Assembly: GCF_004210735.1 (NCBI RefSeq)
Contig: NZ_SDZL01000029.1
Coordinates: 1 to 35,578 of the forward strand
DNA from: Brevundimonas sp.
GTDB lineage: Bacteria; Pseudomonadota; Alphaproteobacteria; Caulobacterales; Caulobacteraceae
Length of the DNA: 35,578 nucleotides
Direction: 5' to 3'
The notes beneath the pieces were generated by a model. That model made no database searches, was not told where the DNA came from, and saw only the letters and a program-made list of their open reading frames with translations. Position numbers and translations under genes: made by a program. Positions 25,051 to 33,447 of the stretch are shown here, piece by piece. Positions within the stretch are counted from its first letter, which is position 1. The number at the start of each line of letters is the position of its first letter.

Positions 25051-26103
25051 CTAGTGGGCCGGGGCGCTGGCGGGGGTCCGCGCCGGGGTTGATTGGGAAG
25101 GGTTGGTTGCCGTGCTGGACTGGCGCACGACCAGTTCGGGACGCACGATTTCGCAGGCAGTGTCGGACACGGCGGCGCGAGGGTCATCGACCATGGCAAC
25201 CAGCCGCTCCAGCGCGCGGGCGCCGGTCTCGGCGACGCCGGAACGAAGCGTCGTCAGCGACGGACGAATGAAGGCGGCCAGCGGAATATCGTCAAAGCCG
25301 ACGACAGCGATGTCTTCGGGGCAGCGGACGCCCGCATCCTGCAGCGCCAGCAGGGCGCCGACGGCCATCATGTCGTTGGCGGCGAACAGGCCGTCGGGGC
25401 GATCCGCCCGCGTGGCCAGATTGACGCCGGCCGCATGGCCGGACGCCTGCATGAAGTCGCCCTGGACGACCATGGGCGGCAGGCCCGCCTGGGCCATGGC
25501 CTCCAGATAGCCGGCCAGCCGGGCCTCGGCTTCCAGGTTGCCGGCGGGACCGGCGATGTGGGCGATGCGGCGGCGTCCGATCGACAGCAGATGTTCGACC
25601 GCCGTCACGGCGCCGCCCCGGTTGTCGACGATGATCGAGGGACGGCCGGAGTCCACCGCGCCGCTGTTCATCAGCAGCACCGGCAAGCTCCCCGCCAGGT
25701 TGGCGGCCAGGTTCGCGGCGTCGATATGGGGCGACAGCACGATCAGCCCGTCCACCCTGCCCCGCATCGAGCGGATGGCCGACGACACTTCTTCGGTGTC
25801 GCCGTGCGAGCTGGAGACGATCAGGTGATAGCCGGCGCGGCGCGCGGCCACGTCCATGCCGCGGATCAGCTCGGAAAAGAACTCGCCGTACAGGTCGGGC
25901 AGGATGACGCCGACCGTCTGGGTCTTGCTGGTCGACAGGCTGCGGGCGCCGGAATGCGGCACATAGCGCAGCGTCTCGATCGCCTGCATGACCCGCAGGC
26001 GCGTCGCCTCGGTCACGGCGTCGGCGCTGTTCAGGACGCGGGAAACGGACGCCACGGAAACCTGCGCATGGCGCGCGACATCGCGGATCGTGGCGGCCTT
26101 CAT
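25051..26103 (-). CDS. LacI-family transcriptional regulator
   Basis: A 350-aa regulator. The N-terminal helix-turn-helix ATIRDVARHAQVSVASVSRVLN (4-25) and hinge helix (YVPHSGARSLSTSKT) bind the operator. The rest is a periplasmic-binding-protein-like sensor domain (VGVILPDLYGEFFSELIRGM, GLIVLSPH, GLFAANDMMAVGALLAL, VVGFDDIPLAAFIRPSLTTL). The last about 20 residues (SQSTPARTPASAPAH) are a low-complexity tail not usual in the family. Its gene lies just upstream of the TonB receptor gene, and operator-like palindromes precede the receptor, the ATPase and this gene itself, so it very likely controls the whole glycan locus and its own expression. The inducer is probably an oligosaccharide released by the locus enzymes. 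Confidence 0.92.
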   Translation of the reverse strand: MKAATIRDVARHAQVSVASVSRVLNSADAVTEATRLRVMQAIETLRYVPHSGARSLSTSKTQTVGVILPDLYGEFFSELIRGMDVAARRAGYHLIVSSSHGDTEEVSSAIRSMRGRVDGLIVLSPHIDAANLAANLAGSLPVLLMNSGAVDSGRPSIIVDNRGGAVTAVEHLLSIGRRRIAHIAGPAGNLEAEARLAGYLEAMAQAGLPPMVVQGDFMQASGHAAGVNLATRADRPDGLFAANDMMAVGALLALQDAGVRCPEDIAVVGFDDIPLAAFIRPSLTTLRSGVAETGARALERLVAMVDDPRAAVSDTACEIVRPELVVRQSSTATNPSQSTPARTPASAPAH

Positions 26104-26210
26104 GCCGTCACGCGCGGTAGCGGACGCGGTCGCATCCTGGTTTCCAAAGACATCCTCCCTGACAACCGCACCGTCCCGGCCCCCTTATCGAAGGTCCGTC
26201 AGCTCGGGGT

Positions 26211-26222
26211 GTAAACGGTTAC
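26211..26222. promoter_or_regulatory. Variant LacI-type operator before the lacI-family gene
   Basis: GTAAACGGTTAC within TGTAAACGGTTACA, one base different from the perfect palindrome at the other two sites. It lies 108 bases before the regulator start codon and suggests weaker, autoregulatory binding. The rest of the 219-base gap to the esterase gene shows no further gene. Confidence 0.7.
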
Positions 26223-26322
26223 ATGACACACCACCGGCCCGACACGCAAGCGCCTCGCTTCGGACACAAGGCTTACGGCCCGTTCACAGGGCGTTTCCCC
26301 GTCCCCTGTGGCGTTTGCGCCC

Positions 26323-27888
26323 TCAGCGAGGGTCCAGTCGGCGAAAGTGCGACTCGATCAGATCCAGCCGGTCCGCGTTCGGCACGGGCTTTTCGATCGG
26401 CCCGGCGTTGGTGAATTCCAGCAGGTGAGTCGCGCCCGTCCCCACCCGGGGCCAGATCGGATGGTCGCCGCCATTGGGATCGCCGGCGCGGGCGAAGGCG
26501 GTCCAGTAGTCGGCCATGGCGGTGGCCGCGCGCTGGTCCATGTCGTCGGTCGCCCAGGACGAGGCGGTCAGGTTGTCGAACACATAGGGCCGCTCGGACG
26601 CATGGGTCGCCCCGCCGTGCGGCTCGGGCATGGCGGCCGACACCACATCGAACCGATAGAGGTAGGTCGGATGCCCCGCCGCCGCGTGCAGGCGCGCCAG
26701 GGCGCGAGCGGGCTCGTTGAAGATCATGTCGCTGATGATGTCGGCCTCGAACCCCGGCGCCCCGCCGTAGGCGTCGATCAAGGCCGCGCGCTCTGCGTCG
26801 TCCAGCGTGTCGTCGACCCCGCCATAGGCGCCGGGATCGTTCGGCTTGATCCACCAGAACTCCTTGCTGTTCGTGCCGATAATCAGGGGGACCGGGGCCT
26901 GACGCCCGGTGGCGAAGGCGTCGATCACCTGCTGCGCCACCACCTGGCCGTCGATCAGCGTCAGATCCCCGCCAAAGAAGCTGGGCGCGGGTGTCAGGAA
27001 GGCGTCGGCGGGCACAGCGCGCAGGGCGTCAGCCGTCACCGTCTCGGCCATACCCAGACCGGCGACAAAGGCTTCGCCCCTCACCTGCGCCGATGGCTCG
27101 CCGCGGTCGCCCGGCTGCTCCAGCCGGGTCGAGCGCTCACGTCCCAGACCCGACTGAACCACGGCCCGGTGGAACAGGCTGCGCGCAGGCGGCGCGATCA
27201 TCAGCCGCGTCACCGCCGCCCCGCCCGCCGATTCGCCGAACACGGTCACCGCCTCCGGATCGCCGCCGAAGGCCGCGATATTGGCGCGGACCCAGCCCAG
27301 CGCCGCGATGATGTCCATAAGCCCATAGTTTCCGCCCGGCTCATCCTCCGCCCGCTCGGCCGCCAGGGCGGGATGATCGAAGAAGCCCAGCCGACCCAGC
27401 CGATAGTTCAGCGTCACCACCACCACGCCACGCCGGGCCAACGCCGCGCCGTCATACAGGGCCGCCGTCCCCGAGCCGTTATTGAAGCCGCCGCCGTGGA
27501 TCCAGACCATGACCGGCAGCGGGGCCGATCCGGCGCCCTCGGGTCTCCAGATATTCAGGTTCAGGCAGTCCTCGCTCATCGGCATCGGACCGACGCCGGG
27601 GTCGCCGTTGGCGGGCGGCTGGATGCACAGGGCGCCCATGGCGCCGGCGTCGCGGGGTCCGCTCCAGCCCTCGGCCGCGCGCGGCGCCCGCCAGCGCAGG
27701 GCGCCGACCGGCGGCGCGGCATAGGGAATGTTCAGCCACGCGGTCACACCCTCGCGACTGCGGCCAACCAGTTCGCCCTGGTTCACGCGGACGACCGGAC
27801 GATCCGGAACAGGCGCCGAGGCGGCAGGAGATGCGGTGATCATGCAGACCAGGGCGATGAGGGACAGGAAAGAACTGGCGCGCTTCAT
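26323..27888 (-). CDS. Secreted type-B carboxylesterase
   Basis: A 521-aa alpha/beta-hydrolase of the carboxylesterase type-B/para-nitrobenzyl esterase family. The signal peptide (residues 1-25, ending ASPAASA) indicates export. The family landmarks are SEDCLNLNIW (105-114), oxyanion-hole HGGGF (131-135), nucleophile Ser220 in the GESAGG elbow, NYRLGRLGFF, and the His-bearing segment PEPHGGATHASERPYVF. Length and order are normal. It lies upstream of the LacI gene in the same direction, but a variant operator and 219 bases separate them, so it is probably its own unit. It might remove acyl groups from the glycan handled by the neighbouring locus, but nothing in the sequence proves this. Confidence 0.9.
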   Translation of the reverse strand: MKRASSFLSLIALVCMITASPAASAPVPDRPVVRVNQGELVGRSREGVTAWLNIPYAAPPVGALRWRAPRAAEGWSGPRDAGAMGALCIQPPANGDPGVGPMPMSEDCLNLNIWRPEGAGSAPLPVMVWIHGGGFNNGSGTAALYDGAALARRGVVVVTLNYRLGRLGFFDHPALAAERAEDEPGGNYGLMDIIAALGWVRANIAAFGGDPEAVTVFGESAGGAAVTRLMIAPPARSLFHRAVVQSGLGRERSTRLEQPGDRGEPSAQVRGEAFVAGLGMAETVTADALRAVPADAFLTPAPSFFGGDLTLIDGQVVAQQVIDAFATGRQAPVPLIIGTNSKEFWWIKPNDPGAYGGVDDTLDDAERAALIDAYGGAPGFEADIISDMIFNEPARALARLHAAAGHPTYLYRFDVVSAAMPEPHGGATHASERPYVFDNLTASSWATDDMDQRAATAMADYWTAFARAGDPNGGDHPIWPRVGTGATHLLEFTNAGPIEKPVPNADRLDLIESHFRRLDPR

Positions 27889-27944
27889 TGTTACAGACTA
27901 GCGGAAACTTTCCACGTCCCAAGCGTTAGCGGGACGCGTATGGG

Positions 27945-29480
27945 GTGGATTGTCTCTTGAAAGAACTGGCGAAAGCAGGGGCGATCCACGCTGACCTGGC
28001 GGCGGCGTTCGACGCCTCGGCCAATCCCTACATGCTTCTGACGCCGGACCTGCGGTACGCCGGGATGAACCAGGCCTATCTGAACGCTGTCGGCGGCGCT
28101 CGCGACGATCTGCTGGGCCGTCCGGTTTTCGAAGCCTTCGATTCCGGCCCCGGCGAGATCGCGGCCCAGAACGTCCGTCAGCTGAAAGAGTCGTTCGAGC
28201 GGGTCCTTCGCACCGGCAATCCGGATCATATCGCCGTAATCGAATACGCCATGCCCGTCCGCGACGCCGCAGGCGTCGTCACGTTCGAGAACAGGTTCTG
28301 GAGCGCGACCCACACCCCCATTCGCGATGACGACGGCGCTATCCGCTACATCCTGCAACACACGACTGACATCAGCGAGCTGGAGAATCTGCGTCGTCAG
28401 GTCGCTGACCGACGCAACAATGGCGCGTCGGCGCTGGACGCGATGATCGGCGGCAGCGTGCTGAAACGCGCCACGGATGTCCAGGCCGCCAACCGTCTGC
28501 TTCAGACCGAGCGGAACCAGCTGGTCGAGATGTTCATGCAGGCGCCGGGCTTCGCCGCCGTGCTGACTGGTCCGCATCATGTCTTCCAGATGCATAATCT
28601 GGCCTATGGCCAGTTGATCGGTCACCGCGAGATCACGGGGAAGGCGATCCGCGAGGCCCTGCCCGAGCTTGAGGGTCAGGGCTATTTTGAATTCCTGGAC
28701 GAGGTCTTCGCCACCGGCGAGACCTATGAAGGGCGCGAAAGCCGCGTCGCCCTGCAACGCACGCCGGGCTCGCCTCTGGAGACCGTTTTCCTGAACTTCG
28801 TCTATCAGCCGATCCGGGACGACAGGGGCCGCGTCGCCGGCATCTTCGTCCAGGGCTATGAGGTGACGCAGAACGTTCTGGCCGCCGAACGCCAAAAGCT
28901 GATGATCGATGAACTCAACCACCGGGTGAAGAACACCTTGGCCACCGTTCAGTCCATCGCCATGCAGACGGCGCGCTCACATGCCGATCCTGCGACCTTC
29001 GCCGAAAGCTTCCAGTCGCGTCTGCTGGCCCTGTCTCATACCCACAACCTGCTGACCCGCAGCCACTGGGAAGGCGCCGAACTGCACGATGTCCTGGATC
29101 ACGAGACCCAGGCGCACGGTACGCACCGCGTGCTGCTGAACGGCCCGGTCGTGGCGCTGGAGCCCGCCTCGGCGCTGGCGCTGGGGATGATCGTCCACGA
29201 ACTGGCGACCAACGCGGCCAAATACGGCGCCCTGTCCGTACCGGACGGTCGTGTGGTCGTGGACTGGAGCCTGAGCGACCAGACCGACCGGATGCTGACC
29301 CTCAACTGGCGCGAGGAAGGCGGTCCCGCCGTCGCGGCTCCCTCCCGACGGGGATTCGGCAGCCGCCTGGTCGAGCGCAGCGTGCGCCATGACCTGGCGG
29401 GCACGATCGACACCGACTATCGCATCGATGGTTTCACCGCGGAGATCATGGTTCCGCTGGATCGAGGACAAGCCGCATGA
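27945..29480 (+). CDS. PAS-PAS-HWE family histidine kinase
   Basis: A soluble sensor kinase of about 511 aa. A PAS domain (about 17-145) is followed by a linker helix, a second PAS-like domain (about 190-312) and an HWE-type kinase. The kinase has the acceptor His326 in DELNHRVKNTL, the helix LALSHTHNLLTRSHWEGA, N-box MIVHELATNAAKYGAL with the family His-Glu, and lid GFGSRLVERSVRHDL. No membrane segment is seen, so the signal is cytoplasmic, possibly light, redox or a ligand in the PAS domains. The GTG at 27945 lacks a good ribosome binding site; TTG 27957 with GGGGTGGA upstream is an alternative. The next gene, a response regulator, overlaps by 4 bases. Confidence 0.9.
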   Translation: MDCLLKELAKAGAIHADLAAAFDASANPYMLLTPDLRYAGMNQAYLNAVGGARDDLLGRPVFEAFDSGPGEIAAQNVRQLKESFERVLRTGNPDHIAVIEYAMPVRDAAGVVTFENRFWSATHTPIRDDDGAIRYILQHTTDISELENLRRQVADRRNNGASALDAMIGGSVLKRATDVQAANRLLQTERNQLVEMFMQAPGFAAVLTGPHHVFQMHNLAYGQLIGHREITGKAIREALPELEGQGYFEFLDEVFATGETYEGRESRVALQRTPGSPLETVFLNFVYQPIRDDRGRVAGIFVQGYEVTQNVLAAERQKLMIDELNHRVKNTLATVQSIAMQTARSHADPATFAESFQSRLLALSHTHNLLTRSHWEGAELHDVLDHETQAHGTHRVLLNGPVVALEPASALALGMIVHELATNAAKYGALSVPDGRVVVDWSLSDQTDRMLTLNWREEGGPAVAAPSRRGFGSRLVERSVRHDLAGTIDTDYRIDGFTAEIMVPLDRGQAA

Positions 29481-29860
29481 CCCCCCAGACAGGAATCGAA
29501 GGCCGCCGGGTTTTGATCGTGGAGGACGAGTCCCTCGTCGCCATGTTGCTGGAGACGATCCTGGAGGACATGGGTTGCGCGCCTGTCGGCCCGGCGTCCA
29601 CCGTCGAAGAGGGTGTCCGCCTCGTTCAGGCCGAGGCCGAACTGAGCTGCGCCCTGCTGGACGTGAACGTTGCGGGCACGACCGTCTTTCCCGTCGCGGA
29701 CGCGCTGAAGGCGCGGGGCGTGCCGTTCGTCTTCTCGACCGGCTATGGCGAGGGCGGCCTGCCGGACGAGTGGCGCGGCCACCCCACGATCCAGAAGCCG
29801 TTCACCGAGGCGACCGTACGCGAGGCCCTGCTGACGGCCATGGACATCAGCTTCGCCTGA
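29477..29860 (+). CDS. Single-domain response regulator
   Basis: A 127-aa receiver domain with no output domain. Acidic pocket Glu16-Asp17 (VEDES), phosphoacceptor Asp62 (LLDVNVAG), Thr/Ser switch in FSTGY (87-91) and Lys107 (QKPF) are all present. It overlaps the HWE kinase gene by 4 bases (ATGA), so kinase and regulator are almost certainly partners. Lacking an output domain, it probably works by protein contact or as a phosphate sink, as is common for HWE-linked receivers. Its end overlaps the convergent oxidoreductase gene by 14 bases. Confidence 0.92.
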   Translation: MTPQTGIEGRRVLIVEDESLVAMLLETILEDMGCAPVGPASTVEEGVRLVQAEAELSCALLDVNVAGTTVFPVADALKARGVPFVFSTGYGEGGLPDEWRGHPTIQKPFTEATVREALLTAMDISFA

Positions 29861-31427
29861 CGTCCTTCAGCACGGCCTTGGCCGCATTGTGACCCGGGGC
29901 GCCGGTCACACCGCCGCCCGGGTGCGCGCCTGATCCACACAGGTAAAGACCCGGCACGGGCATGCGGTGATCGGCATGGCCCAGCACCGGCCGGGCGCTG
30001 AACAACTGGTCCAGCGTCAGCCGTCCGTGGAAGATGTCGCCGCCAATCAGGCCGAAGCGCCGTTCCAGATCCCGCGGGCCCAGCGCCAGTCGCCCGACCA
30101 CCGAGGCCTTGAAGCCCGGCGCGTGACGGTCGACCGTCTCGATCATCAGGTCCGCCACCGTGTCGCGATGTTCATCCGCCAGATCGGGCGCGACGTGCTG
30201 GCAGAACAGGCTGGCGACATGCTGTCCGGCCGGCGCCAGACTGTCATCCAGAGTCGAGGGGATCAGCATTTCCACGATGGGCGCCGAGGACCAGCCGTTC
30301 AGCCGCGCCTCCGAATAGGCCCGGTCCATATAGGCCAGGCTGGGCGCGATGATGATGCCCGCCGTCAGGTGGTCGCCCTGTTCCGGCAAGGCGGTGAAAC
30401 GCGGCAGCTCCGACAGCGCCACATTCATGCGGAAGGTGCCGGAACCCGAGGCGTAACGGCTCATCCGCTCGCTGAAGTCGGCCGGGACCACGCCCGGATC
30501 GACCAGCCGGTCAAACAGCAGGCGCGGATGCAGGTTCGACACCACGGCGCGGGCGCGGAAGACGTCGCCCCCCTCGGTCACCGCCCCAACCGCCCTGCCC
30601 TTTTCCGTCAGCACCTCGGCCACCGGCGTATCCAGCCGGATGTCGACGCCCTGTTCGGCGCAGGCGGCGGCCATGGCCCGGGTGATGGCCCCCATGCCGC
30701 CGATGGCGTGACCCCAGGCCCCCTTCTTGCCGTTCACCTCGCCGAAGACATGGTGCAGCAGGACATAGGCCGAGCCCGGCGTATAGGGGCTGGCGTAGTT
30801 GCCGACGATGCTGTCGAAGCCGAACAGCGCCTTGATCGGATCGCTCTCGAACCAGCCGTCCAGCCAGTCCCCCGCCGACTTGGCGAACAGGTCCAGCAGG
30901 TCGCGCTGGGCCGGCAGGTCCAGCCCCGCCACCCGCCGGCCCAGCGACGCCGCCTTCAACATCTCAGGCAGGGCCGCCAGCCAGCCGCCTTGGGCGACGT
31001 TGGGCGGCGTCGTCAGGATCAGGTCGCGCAAGATGGCCGCCACCGTCTCCAGCCGGGCCTCATAGTCGCCAAGACGTTCGGCGTCGCGGGTGGAGAATTT
31101 GGCCACCTGGGCCTTCGTCCGCCCCTCGCCCGCCAACAGATAGCGGCCATCGTCGAACGGCAGAAAGTTGGCCGCCCGCCGCTCGACCACCCGCAGGCCG
31201 TGGCGCGGCAGGTCCATGTCGGCGATGACGCGCGGGTTCAGCAGGCTGACGGTATAGCTGGCGGTCGAGTTGCGGAAACCGGGATGGAACTCTTCGGTCA
31301 CCGCCGCGCCGCCGACAACGTGGCGGCGCTCCAGCACCGTGACCTTCAGTCCCGCCCGCGCCAGATAGAAGGCGCAGACCAGACCGTTGTGGCCTCCGCC
31401 CAGGATAACGACATCGGTCTCGACCAC
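29847..31427 (-). CDS. FAD-dependent oxidoreductase, phytoene-dehydrogenase/PYROXD2 type
   Basis: A 526-aa flavoprotein. The dinucleotide-binding fold is at the very N-terminus, VVILGGGHNGLVCAFYLARA, then the ERR acidic end of the second strand and RHVVGGAAVTEE, typical of the phytoene-desaturase-like group. A C-terminal FAD contact is GLYLCGSGAHPGGGVTGAPG. The group contains carotenoid desaturases and PYROXD2-like proteins; no other carotenoid genes are here, so PYROXD2-like is the better fit and the substrate is unknown. The start GTG 31425-31427 is fixed by the conserved fold beginning at once. It overlaps the upstream same-strand gene by 82 bases and the convergent response regulator by 14. 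Confidence 0.88.
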   Translation of the reverse strand: MVETDVVILGGGHNGLVCAFYLARAGLKVTVLERRHVVGGAAVTEEFHPGFRNSTASYTVSLLNPRVIADMDLPRHGLRVVERRAANFLPFDDGRYLLAGEGRTKAQVAKFSTRDAERLGDYEARLETVAAILRDLILTTPPNVAQGGWLAALPEMLKAASLGRRVAGLDLPAQRDLLDLFAKSAGDWLDGWFESDPIKALFGFDSIVGNYASPYTPGSAYVLLHHVFGEVNGKKGAWGHAIGGMGAITRAMAAACAEQGVDIRLDTPVAEVLTEKGRAVGAVTEGGDVFRARAVVSNLHPRLLFDRLVDPGVVPADFSERMSRYASGSGTFRMNVALSELPRFTALPEQGDHLTAGIIIAPSLAYMDRAYSEARLNGWSSAPIVEMLIPSTLDDSLAPAGQHVASLFCQHVAPDLADEHRDTVADLMIETVDRHAPGFKASVVGRLALGPRDLERRFGLIGGDIFHGRLTLDQLFSARPVLGHADHRMPVPGLYLCGSGAHPGGGVTGAPGHNAAKAVLKDVRRS

Positions 31428-32167
31428 GGCCCCGCCCTCTTCGGTTCGGACCCAGCCATAGCCGATGCGCGCGCCCGCGCAACGCCCTGCGCGACGACCG
31501 CCTGTCGACCGTCCGCCAGCGTGATGACGTCCAGTCGCGGCGGGCGACGTTCGGCCGCGATCTGCAGGCGGATTTCGGCCCAGGCGTCTTCCTGACCTGT
31601 CGGATCAAAGGCCATGACGGCGACGCCGCCATGCCGCGCCACCGCACACAGCGCCCGGTCCAGCAGCAACAGGTCCGGCCGCGCCGAGCGGAACCGCCCC
31701 TGATCCAGCCGCCACAGGGCGTCGGCATAGGGCTGGCCCTTCGCCGCCGACAGCGTCCCGGCGCGTCCCGCCCGACCACTGACGATCAGATCCGCCCGGG
31801 GCCATCGCGCCGCAGTCCCGCCCGCCCCCAGAAACGGATCGCGTAACCGAATTTGCGTCGCCGCACCGTCCACCTCCAGCCGTCGGGACATGGCCCAGGC
31901 GTCGATACGATTGCCGGCCAGAGCGGTGGTCCGCAAACGCAGAAGGGCGGGCGCCCCCGCCGCCGCGCAGGCCCGCGTCGCCAGATCGCCCAGCGCTCGC
32001 GTCGCCGCCGCCAGCACCGCGCCGTCCCCGCAATCCGGATCCAGCAGCTTCAGGCGCGAAAGCCGTTTCAGCAGGCGGCGCGCGGCCGGGGCGCCGTCGT
32101 CCGGCCGCCAGCCGTTGGCGACGGCCTCGCCGACCAGTCGCGCAAGGGTGTCAGTCGCGTCCGCCAT
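31346..32167 (-). CDS. Possible degenerate N6-methyltransferase-like protein, function unknown
   Basis: A 273-aa protein with an echo of the N6-adenine DNA methyltransferase fold. Residues 43-49 read DPDCGDG (family motif I DPxCGxG). ALAGNRIDAWAMSRRLEVDG (82-101) matches the next strand and helix, and Asp110 the following acidic residue. In the place of the catalytic NPPY motif stands DLIVSGRAG (126-134), so classical activity seems lost. RHGGVAVMAF fits a later strand. The last about 28 residues read through the start of the FAD oxidoreductase gene in another frame, suggesting the original stop was lost. AAGG precedes the ATG. The assignment is a pattern judgement only; it may instead be a lineage-specific protein. 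Confidence 0.6.
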   Translation of the reverse strand: MADATDTLARLVGEAVANGWRPDDGAPAARRLLKRLSRLKLLDPDCGDGAVLAAATRALGDLATRACAAAGAPALLRLRTTALAGNRIDAWAMSRRLEVDGAATQIRLRDPFLGAGGTAARWPRADLIVSGRAGRAGTLSAAKGQPYADALWRLDQGRFRSARPDLLLLDRALCAVARHGGVAVMAFDPTGQEDAWAEIRLQIAAERRPPRLDVITLADGRQAVVAQGVARARASAMAGSEPKRAGPWSRPMSLSWAEATTVWSAPSIWRGRD

Positions 32168-32229
32168 GACGCAACCTTAGATCACGTAATCGGACGCAAT
32201 CAATACCTGAGGTTTAATGCCGCTCAGGT

Positions 32230-33447
32230 TCACGTTTGAGGCGAACCGCCCAGGTAACGCCGGGCCAGCAAGGGCGCGCCCAGCCAGTAGCAAAGCTCGG
32301 CCGGGCGACCGATGTCCCAGACGGCGAGGTCGGCGGCCTTGTCCGGTTCAACGGTCCCGACCTCGGCCGACAAGCCCAGCGCCCTTGCTGCATGGCGGGT
32401 CGCGCCGGCCAAGGCCTCCTCCGGCGTCAGGCGGAACTGGACGCACGCCAGGTTCAGCGCCGCCGTCATCGACGCGACGGGCGAGGTGCCGGGATTGCAG
32501 TCCGTCGCCACCGCCATGGCCACGCCGTGCCGCCGCAACAGATCGACCGGCGGCAGCTTCGTTTCCCGCAGCATCAGGAAGGCGCCGGGCAACAGAACCG
32601 CCACCACCCCGGCCTCGGCCATGGCCTGAACGCCCGGCTCGGTCGTGTGCTCGATGTGGTCGGCCGACAGGGCGTGATACCGGGCGGCCAGCGCCGCCCC
32701 GCCGCCGTCCGACAGCTGGTCGGCATGCAGCTTGACCGGCAGGCCCAGTTGCTCGGCCTTGTCGAACAGGCGCGCCACCTCGTCCGTGGTGAAGGCGATG
32801 GGCTCGCAATAGGCGTCCACCGCATCCACCAGCCCCTCGGCATGGGCGGCCGGCAGGATGTTATCCACAGCCTTGTCCACATAGGCGGCGCGGTCGGCCT
32901 TATGCTCTGCCGGCACCGCGTGCAGGCCCAGATAGGAGGCGCGCACCCGCACCCCCGCCTCGCGCCCGATCCGGCGCGCGACGCGCAGCATCTTCAACTC
33001 GCTGTCGCGGTCCAGACCATAGCCGGACTTGATCTCTACCGTGGTGACGCCCGTGGCCTTCAGCCCCTCCAGACGCTTGCAGGCCGAGGCGTAGAGTTCG
33101 TCCTCCGACGCCTCCCGCGTCGCCTTGACCGAAGAGACGATGCCCCCCCCGGCGCGCGCGATCTCTTCATAGGTCGCGCCTTCCAGCCGCCGCTCGAACT
33201 CGCCCGCGCGGTCGCCGCCGAAGACCAGATGGGTGTGACAGTCGATCAGACCCGGTGTGACCCAGCGCCCGCCCAGACAGTCGGTATCCACAGCCTTGTG
33301 CACAGGCAGGTCGGCACGCGGTCCGACCCAGGCGATGCGTCCGTTGCTGATGAGGATCGCCGCGTCCTCGATCCCGCCATAGGGCTGGCCACCCTCGGTC
33401 ATGGTCGCGACGTTGCAGTCGGTGATGAGACGGTCGGCGAGGATCAT
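32230..33447 (-). CDS. hutI: Imidazolonepropionase
   Basis: A 405-aa amidohydrolase for the third step of histidine degradation, opening 4-imidazolone-5-propionate to N-formimino-glutamate. The metal site begins with [10 protein letters not shown] (His71, His73). Further motifs are [15 protein letters not shown], the substrate region [20 protein letters not shown] and [10 protein letters not shown] with the catalytic Asp. The start is ATG 33447, whose ATGA overlaps the hutG stop codon; the open frame to 33477 adds only read-through of hutG. Length is normal for HutI. Confidence 0.96.
   Translation of the reverse strand: MILADRLITDCNVATMTEGGQPYGGIEDAAILISNGRIAWVGPRADLPVHKAVDTDCLGGRWVTPGLIDCHTHLVFGGDRAGEFERRLEGATYEEIARAGGGIVSSVKATREASEDELYASACKRLEGLKATGVTTVEIKSGYGLDRDSELKMLRVARRIGREAGVRVRASYLGLHAVPAEHKADRAAYVDKAVDNILPAAHAEGLVDAVDAYCEPIAFTTDEVARLFDKAEQLGLPVKLHADQLSDGGGAALAARYHALSADHIEHTTEPGVQAMAEAGVVAVLLPGAFLMLRETKLPPVDLLRRHGVAMAVATDCNPGTSPVASMTAALNLACVQFRLTPEEALAGATRHAARALGLSAEVGTVEPDKAADLAVWDIGRPAELCYWLGAPLLARRYLGGSPQT

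Noticed and set aside
26285..26310. Hairpin CACAGGG/CCCTGTG after the esterase gene as a terminator
   Set aside because: Only a 7-bp stem with a 12-base loop and no T-run on the minus strand; too weak to call.
32194..32229. Short CCTGAG/CTCAGG stem after hutI as a terminator
   Set aside because: A six-bp stem with an 11-base loop and no clear T-run; could be chance.
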